This document shows, piece by piece, positions 14,029-18,658 of a stretch of 18,658 nt of DNA. The notes beneath the pieces are model-generated. The model was not told where the DNA came from. It worked only from the letters and a program-made list of their open reading frames with translations, and did not search any database. The stretch spans positions 1 through 18,658 of the forward strand of contig JAEZFH010000098.1 of NCBI GenBank assembly GCA_023437885.1, read 5' to 3'. Both the position numbers and the translations under genes were made by a program. Numbering within the stretch: the stretch's first letter is position 1; each line of letters opens with the position of its first letter. The DNA is from Bacillota bacterium. Its GTDB lineage: Bacteria; Bacillota; Clostridia; Lachnospirales; Lachnospiraceae.

Positions 14029-14050
14029 ATATGACAGATACCTGTCGTAT
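14029..14050. promoter_or_regulatory. Operator-like dyad at the start of the helical gene
   Basis: ATATGACAG (14029-14037) and CTGTCGTAT (14042-14050) form an inverted repeat with 8 of 9 matching pairs around ATAC. It overlaps the predicted start of transcription (near 14044) of the minus-strand gene, where a dimeric repressor could bind. It could also act as an RNA hairpin. Confidence 0.5.
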
Positions 14051-14056
14051 ATTATA
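14051..14056 (-). promoter_or_regulatory. Candidate -10 element of the helical gene
   Basis: TATAAT on the minus strand (GGTTATAATATACG) with a weak -35 candidate (CTGTCG, 17 nt upstream), in the short gap after the recD2 stop. Confidence 0.5.
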
Positions 14057-14089
14057 ACCGGATTTTTTTCCTTCGACAGAAAATTTATC

Positions 14090-16306
14090 TTATCCCAGTT
14101 CCTTTATTCGGTCCCCCAAGCCGGAATACCGGTTCTGCTCGTTCTTGTTGTCGATCATAAATTGGAGCATGGTATCACTTCCGACGATGGTTACACAATT
14201 CTTAGCCCGTGTAACCGCCGTATATAATAGGTTGCGGTTAAACAGCAGCTTGGGCCCGTCAAGGATCGGAAGAACCACCGCCGGATATTCACTGCCCTGG
14301 GACTTGTGAATGGTTACTGCGTAAGCAAGCTCCAGTTCATCCAACTGATTGAAGCTGTAATCCACAACACGGTTATCATCAAACTCTACCAGCAAATGCT
14401 CTGAGAACAGGTTGATTTCCTTGATCTCCCCCGCATCACCGTTGAATACACCGGTACCGGTCTGGGTAGTTACTCCGAAGGTGTTTCTGATCTCCCAGGC
14501 GAGCTGATAATTGTTCTTAATCTGCATCACCTTATCCCCCTCCCGGAAAATCGTTTCATGATATTCCTTCTCCCGTTTGTCCTTGGAGGCAGGATTCAAA
14601 GCCTGCTGGAGCTGCTGGTTCAGCCGCTCCACCCCCAGTTCCCCCTTCCGCATGGGCGTAAGCACCTGGATATCAAAGGGAGTAGCATTTACATAACCCG
14701 GAAGTTTATTCTTAATCAGATTGACCATCACCGCAGCAATAACATTCGCATCCTCCCTCTTCAGGAAGAAAAAGTCCCGGCTCTTGTTATCCAGTCGGAT
14801 TCTCTCTCCATCGTTAATCTTATGGGCATTAACAATAATATCACTGTCTGCTGCCTGCCGAAAAATTTTTGTCAGCTTAACAACGTTAAAGCTGTGAGAG
14901 TGGATAATATCCCGCAGCACATTTCCCGGACCGACACTGGGGAGCTGATTCACGTCTCCTACCAAAATCAGCCTGGTTCCGACCGAAACCGCCTTGAGCA
15001 GTGCATGCATCAGGCTGATATCTACCATGGACATTTCATCGATGATTAAAGCATCTGTCTCCAGAGGATTTAATTCATTCCGCTCAAAGTTGAATTTATT
15101 CTCCTGTCCCTCTGTCATCTTGGATAACTCCAGCAGCCGGTGGATGGTCTTTGCCTCATAACCCGTGGTTTCTGCCATCCTTTTTGCAGCTCTCCCGGTA
15201 GGAGCTGCTAAAAGAATATCCATCCCTTCCGATTCGAAGAACTTTATGATTGTATTAATCGTTGTGGTCTTACCGGTACCCGGCCCGCCGGTAATAATCA
15301 GCAGACCGTTGCCTGCTGCCTCAGCAACCGCCGTCCTTTGCTGCTCCTCCAGTTCTATTTCAAACTGTTCTTCAATGGCTTTTATTCTTTTTCGGACCGT
15401 ATCCGCCGAAAGCTCGTAGCGGATATTCAGATCATGAAGCATTCTGGCAACGTTCAGCTCCATATAATAATAAACGGAGGAATAGATATGTTTTTCCGGA
15501 CCATCCTCCCGGACTATGATTTTCTTCTCCAAAAGCAGTGTTGTAATTTGCCGCCTGATTACCGCCTCCTCTGCCAGAAGAAGTGCCTTCGCTCTTTGCA
15601 GCAGGTCGTGCTCCGGCAGATAGACATGCCCGTCTGCGCTGGCCTGAAGCAGGAGGTATAGGAGGCCCGCCTTAATACGGTAGTCGGAATCATAGCCGAT
15701 CCCGATTTTTCTGGCTATTTCATCTGCGGTCTTAAAGCCTACTCCGGAGATATCCTCGGCCAACCGGTAGGGATTCTCCTTGAGAATATCATACATCCTC
15801 TGGCCATATTCCGTATAGATTTTCACCGCAAGATTCCCTGATATGCTGTATTGCTGCAAAAACAGCATGGCGCTGCGCATATCCCTTTTTTCCTCGAACT
15901 GGCAATAAATCTCCCTTGCCATTCGTGAACTGATTCCCTTTATCTCCGCCAGGCGTTCCGATTCCTCCTCAATAATTCGAAACGTATCTGCCTTGAATTT
16001 TTTAACAATCCTTTTGGCCAGGGCCTCCCCGATCCCTTTGATCGCTCCCGAGCTCAAGTACCGCTCGATAGAGTACAAATCCTTGGGCTCTCTTATCTCA
16101 TAAGAAGCAATTATAAACTGCTGTCCGTATACCGGATGATCCGTGTAGTCCCCGGTCAGGAGGACAAATTCTCCTTCGCTGATAAAGGGAAAAGTACCCA
16201 CGCAGGTCAGCTCCTCATCCTCCATGTGAAGACTCAGTACGGTATATCCATTTTCATCGTTACGAAAAACGATACGTCCTATATATCCTTCTACAACTTC
16301 AGACAT
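14090..16306 (-). CDS. recD2: RecD2-type ATP-dependent DNA helicase
   Basis: RecD2 is a 5'-3' superfamily 1B DNA helicase found in bacteria that lack RecBC; it contributes to repair and replication-fork maintenance. The 738-aa product has the RecD2-specific N-terminal region (EVVEGYIGRIVFRNDENGYTVL, then tandem helix-hairpin-helix segments such as GAIKGIGEALAKRIVKKF and ISGVGFKTADEIA). Walker A is GGPGTGKTTT (residues 340-349), AAPTGRAAKRM is motif Ia, IIDEMSMVD (about 421-429) is motif II, and the end contains LAYAVTIHKSQGSEYPAVVLP and LLYTAVTRAKN (motifs V and VI). The start is ATG 16306, 5 nt after GGAGG; a TTG four codons upstream overlaps the binding site. It lies between the flagellar cluster and an unknown gene, with a hairpin-rich leader. 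Confidence 0.95.
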   Translation of the reverse strand: MSEVVEGYIGRIVFRNDENGYTVLSLHMEDEELTCVGTFPFISEGEFVLLTGDYTDHPVYGQQFIIASYEIREPKDLYSIERYLSSGAIKGIGEALAKRIVKKFKADTFRIIEEESERLAEIKGISSRMAREIYCQFEEKRDMRSAMLFLQQYSISGNLAVKIYTEYGQRMYDILKENPYRLAEDISGVGFKTADEIARKIGIGYDSDYRIKAGLLYLLLQASADGHVYLPEHDLLQRAKALLLAEEAVIRRQITTLLLEKKIIVREDGPEKHIYSSVYYYMELNVARMLHDLNIRYELSADTVRKRIKAIEEQFEIELEEQQRTAVAEAAGNGLLIITGGPGTGKTTTINTIIKFFESEGMDILLAAPTGRAAKRMAETTGYEAKTIHRLLELSKMTEGQENKFNFERNELNPLETDALIIDEMSMVDISLMHALLKAVSVGTRLILVGDVNQLPSVGPGNVLRDIIHSHSFNVVKLTKIFRQAADSDIIVNAHKINDGERIRLDNKSRDFFFLKREDANVIAAVMVNLIKNKLPGYVNATPFDIQVLTPMRKGELGVERLNQQLQQALNPASKDKREKEYHETIFREGDKVMQIKNNYQLAWEIRNTFGVTTQTGTGVFNGDAGEIKEINLFSEHLLVEFDDNRVVDYSFNQLDELELAYAVTIHKSQGSEYPAVVLPILDGPKLLFNRNLLYTAVTRAKNCVTIVGSDTMLQFMIDNKNEQNRYSGLGDRIKELG

Positions 16307-16340
16307 AGTTTCCTCCAAATCATCTTTTCCTGATAGTAGC

Positions 16341-16515
16341 GTGAAGAAAAAGCGTCTTCACACGGAAAGAACTCCAAAATGAATTCCATTGGAAATTCAT
16401 TTTGAACTTCTTTCGGGTTTTGTACCGCCAAAAGCGGCGGTATGTCAGTTAGGTTGAAAAGAAAATGTCATCTCAACTTCATCCCAATAATCCGGATTTC
16501 AGTATGAAATGACAT
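16341..16515. repeat. Series of four hairpins between flgJ and recD2
   Basis: In order these are GTGAAGA/TCTTCAC (16341-16361); a compound stem with GAAAGAA/TTCTTTC (16365-16371 with 16408-16414) and CAAAATGAATT.CC (16375-16387 with 16391-16404, one bulge); TACCGCC/GGCGGTA (16423-16429 with 16436-16442); and ATGTCAT/ATGACAT (16465-16471 with 16509-16515). None has a clear U-tract on the minus strand. The 354-base gap (16307-16660) shows no gene. Confidence 0.7.
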
Positions 16516-16621
16516 GAAAGTGATTGCCTTTATAAATGTTATATGACTTTTTTAGTAAACCTTTAGTGATCATTATAATTTTTCAATGATCCTTTATAAT
16601 CTATTAATGGAACATTGAATG

Positions 16622-16653
16622 CTGTATTTCCTTAATTCTGTATTTCCTTAATT
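16622..16653. repeat. Two direct copies of a 16-bp unit after flgJ
   Basis: CTGTATTTCCTTAATT occurs twice in tandem (16622-16637 and 16638-16653), ending 7 bases from the flgJ stop. It is probably a simple local duplication. Confidence 0.85.
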
Positions 16654-16660
16654 CCGCATT

Positions 16661-16996
16661 TTATGAATTACGCTTCATCGATTCATAGAGCATCTGAGCA
16701 ATTCCCAGGCTGCCTTCCTCTGCAGCATTCTTGGCAAACTCCTCATACAGCTTGTCACCGAATTGAGCGAGATAATCATTCTCCTCTTCCTCGTCCTTCA
16801 TAACCGTCTTCTCCATCCCTTTAAATACCTGCTCAATAAGATAGGATTCAAACGACTTGCAGGCCTCCATCAGCTCCTCGTCCGTAGCTGAGGCACTGTT
16901 TTTCAGCGCAGCCTCAAGACCTGAGGTCTTGGCGGAACGGGATAGATAGTTGGATGATATTGAATTAATTGAGTCAGCTCCGACCGATATACTCAT
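16661..16996 (-). CDS. flgJ: Flagellar rod-assembly protein FlgJ-like (rod-binding domain only)
   Basis: The N-terminal domain of FlgJ caps and assists assembly of the flagellar rod. The 111-aa product contains that domain: EELMEACKSFESYLIEQVFKGMEKTVMKDEEEE...YLAQFGDKLYEEFAKNAAEEGSLGIAQMLYESMKR. It lacks the C-terminal muramidase domain of proteobacterial FlgJ, as is usual for Firmicutes, so a separate hydrolase must open the wall. Start ATG 16996 follows GGGGAG. It is 29 bases after flgG on the same strand and ends the visible flagellar operon. Confidence 0.9.
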   Translation of the reverse strand: MSISVGADSINSISSNYLSRSAKTSGLEAALKNSASATDEELMEACKSFESYLIEQVFKGMEKTVMKDEEEENDYLAQFGDKLYEEFAKNAAEEGSLGIAQMLYESMKRNS

Positions 16997-17025
16997 AGTA
17001 TCTCCCCTCCCCTGGTATGGTGGTA

Positions 17026-17838
17026 TTATCTCAGATTATTCGCCTGCTGCAGCATCTCATCCGAGGCCGTAATAATCTTGGAATTCATCTCGTAGGCTCT
17101 CTGCGCTACGATTAAATTAACCATTTCATCCACTGCCTGCACATTGGAGCTTTCCAGATACCTCTGGCGTATTCTGCTCTGAGTCAGGGACATATCACTC
17201 GATTCCAGACGAGCTGTTCCGGAGGCATCCGTCTCCCGCAGCAGGCTGTTGGAACCCTTCTCCAGACCGGATGGGTTATTGAATTGGGCAACACCGATCT
17301 TTATGCCAATCGGCACTGCGGATCCGGTTTCATCCGGATAACACAATTCCCCCTGTTCATTAATCGTGATATCGGTTGCTGTATATTGGTCCTCAATAAC
17401 GATTGGCGCCATTTCTGTACTCAGCACCGGATTGCCATCCGAGGTTGCAAGAGTAACACCACCCGAGCCTATCGTCAGCTGGAAGGCTCCATTTCGAGTA
17501 TAGGCAGCTCCACCATCCTCGGTTTGTACCATGAAGAAGCCGTTGCCTTCAAGCGCAAGGTCAAAATCATTGCCTGTCTCTGTCAGAACACCCTGGGTAT
17601 ACTGGGAAGTAATTGCAGAATTTCTCACTCCCAGCCCCACCTGAATTCCGTAAGGCTTCGCATCTCCGTTATTATCCGTGGCCTGTGCCTGTATTGTCTG
17701 GTATAATAAAGACTTAAATTCTGCTGCTTCCTTTTTATAGCCCGTTGTATTAATATTAGCCAGATTATTGGATATCGTATCTACATTGGTCTGTTGCGAA
17801 ATCATCCCGGACGCTGCGGTCCATAAGGATCTCATCAT
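17026..17838 (-). CDS. flgG: Flagellar basal-body distal rod protein FlgG
   Basis: FlgG forms the distal rod of the flagellar basal body that crosses the envelope. The 270-aa product starts with the classic rod/hook N-terminus (MMRSLWTAASGMISQQTNVDTISNNLANINTTGYKKEAAEFKSLLYQ), has the ALEGNGFFMV and YTRNGAF segments shared by the family, and ends with SNVQAVDEMVNLIVAQRAYEMNSKIITASDEMLQQANNLR. The N- and C-terminal helices form the coiled-coil core of the rod. The start is ATG 17838, 8 nt after AGGAGG; an ATG two codons upstream is too close to the binding site. A 220-base gap with tandem repeats separates it from flgF, and flgJ follows after 29 bases. Confidence 0.95.
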   Translation of the reverse strand: MMRSLWTAASGMISQQTNVDTISNNLANINTTGYKKEAAEFKSLLYQTIQAQATDNNGDAKPYGIQVGLGVRNSAITSQYTQGVLTETGNDFDLALEGNGFFMVQTEDGGAAYTRNGAFQLTIGSGGVTLATSDGNPVLSTEMAPIVIEDQYTATDITINEQGELCYPDETGSAVPIGIKIGVAQFNNPSGLEKGSNSLLRETDASGTARLESSDMSLTQSRIRQRYLESSNVQAVDEMVNLIVAQRAYEMNSKIITASDEMLQQANNLR

Positions 17839-17901
17839 ATGCATTTCCTCCTATTATACTCTGGTAGCTCCTGTATCATGATCTCCAGCACCTATGGCAG
17901 C

Positions 17902-17914
17902 GGCACTTCGTGCC
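17902..17914. repeat. Short hairpin GGCAC-TTC-GTGCC
   Basis: A perfect 5-bp inverted repeat in the flgF-flgG gap. On the minus strand it reads GGCAC-GAA-GTGCC, resembling the GCAC-GAAA-GTGC core near 552-563. Confidence 0.5.
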
Positions 17915-17939
17915 TTGATATGCACTCATCTTCGTAAAC

Positions 17940-18016
17940 ACATAAATGTGTTTTCACATAAATGTGTTTTCACATACAGTGTATTCACATACAGTGTATT
18001 CACATACAGTGTATTT
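17940..18016. repeat. Short tandem repeat (VNTR) between flgF and flgG
   Basis: Five tandem units begin with ACATA: two copies of ACATAAATGTGTTTTC (17940-17955, 17956-17971), then three of ACATACAGTGTATTC (17972-17986, 17987-18001, 18002-18016; the last ends in T). A decayed partial copy follows. The units contain small dyads (ATACA-G-TGTAT, CACAT-AA-ATGTG), so the RNA could form an array of tiny hairpins. The rest of the 17839-18058 gap has no gene. Confidence 0.92.
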
Positions 18017-18058
18017 ACATACATATACATCCGCATGCACTGTATAATGTCTATCACA

Positions 18059-18658
18059 TTATACCTTACCAACAGAATTAGCCGCAAGATCCAATGTATT
18101 GTCGATGGATTTTATCATCTTCTGATTCGCTTCATAGGCTCTGGTAATGGTAATCATCTCAACCATCTCGGACACCACATTCACATTGGACTGCTCTGTA
18201 TAACCCTGTCTCACCAGCGCACCGCCGTCCGCCTCCACGGCGCCTTCCAGTGCCTGATACCTTGTATCACCCTGCTTGGTTAAGTAATCATAGTCTTCAA
18301 AGTCTACGATCCGGAGGGTATCCAAATATACACCATCTGCATAAATACCTCCGGCCGCATCAATCACTACCTCAGCCGTATCAGTTGGTATTTGTATCTC
18401 TCCGCCTTCACCCATCAGGTGATTTCCATCCTCGTCCACGATGTAACCATCCTTGGTCATGGTAAATGAACCATTTCGTGTGTATTGTGTGCTTGCATTT
18501 CCTGCTCTGTCAGTTACCGATAAGGCAAAAAAGCCCTTGCCCTCCAACGCCAGATCATAGGTATTCGAGGTCCTTCTCAGAGAACCCTGTCCATAATCGG
18601 TATATACCTCGCCCAGCTTTACTCCCAAGCTCATATTACCTATGGGACGGTCGTGAAA
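18059..18658 (-). CDS. flgF: Flagellar basal-body rod protein FlgF-like, partial
   Basis: The C-terminal 199 residues are visible; the start is beyond the window. The reading frame enters as FHDRPIGNMSLGVKLGEVYTDYGQGSLRRTSNTYDLALEGKGFFALSV, continues with TQYTRNGSFTMTKDGYIVDEDGNHLMGEGG, and ends EQSNVNVVSEMVEMITITRAYEANQKMIKSIDNTLDLAANSVGKV, the standard rod/hook C-terminal helix. Its position directly before flgG, and its divergence from it, suggest FlgF (FlhO in Bacillus) as the proximal rod subunit; FlgF versus a second FlgG cannot be settled without the N-terminus. It shares direction with flgG and flgJ, so the three are probably one operon. Confidence 0.88.
   Translation of the reverse strand, partial: FHDRPIGNMSLGVKLGEVYTDYGQGSLRRTSNTYDLALEGKGFFALSVTDRAGNASTQYTRNGSFTMTKDGYIVDEDGNHLMGEGGEIQIPTDTAEVVIDAAGGIYADGVYLDTLRIVDFEDYDYLTKQGDTRYQALEGAVEADGGALVRQGYTEQSNVNVVSEMVEMITITRAYEANQKMIKSIDNTLDLAANSVGKV

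Noticed and set aside
17894..18283. 129-aa plus-strand frame with repeated VFTYS
   Set aside because: The repeat peptide is only translation of the 15-bp tandem repeat, and the rest is antisense to flgF.

Overview
The window looks like chromosomal DNA from an anaerobic, motile, low-to-moderate G+C Firmicute, most likely a clostridium of the Lachnospiraceae type. Supporting signs are strong AGGAGG-type ribosome binding sites, consensus sigma-A promoters, the hpf-secA-prfB order, a prfB gene with the UGA frameshift, the comFC-yvyF pair, recD2, and a flgF-flgG-flgJ rod cluster. Family assignments come from reading the proteins; no database was searched. Most genes are on the minus strand. I see no rRNA, tRNA, CRISPR array, prophage or intact insertion sequence.

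Layout, left to right. Positions 1-4103 hold the translation/secretion block, read leftwards: hpf (hibernation factor), then secA, then prfB (cut by the window start). Each has its own recognisable promoter. hpf ends in a terminator, and secA has a leader with a 25-bp perfect hairpin. Positions 4104-4796 are a long AT-rich non-coding stretch. It holds a cluster of DnaA boxes and a 114-bp segment bounded by 9-bp inverted repeats. Positions 4796-7876 hold a single-domain PilZ gene, a secreted SH3/coiled-coil/NlpC-P60 hydrolase with a roughly 200-nt structured leader behind a perfect TTGACA-17-TATAAT promoter, and a thioredoxin reductase.

Positions 7877-10950 form an island of mixed orientation: degenerate repeats ahead of a 59-aa YjfB-type protein (+), a SAM methyltransferase (-), and an acyl-ACP thioesterase followed by a CvfB-type S1 protein (+). 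Positions 10972-13041 are a tight minus-strand operon: sugar-nucleotidyltransferase-like gene, comFC, yvyF-like zinc protein. Positions 13288-16306 hold recD2 and an unidentified helical gene with its own promoter and operator-like dyad. Positions 16341-18658 hold the end of a flagellar operon (flgF, flgG, flgJ), with a 15/16-bp tandem repeat between flgF and flgG and a series of hairpins after flgJ.

The coding content is mostly conserved housekeeping. The more unusual material is between genes: the structured NlpC leader that can pair with its own Shine-Dalgarno, the DnaA-box cluster away from dnaA, the secA leader hairpin, the flagellar-operon tandem repeat, and the four consecutive hairpins ahead of recD2. 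Several starts were moved from the longest possible start to the one fitting the ribosome binding site: hpf, comFC, recD2, flgG, the yvyF-like gene and the helical unknown.
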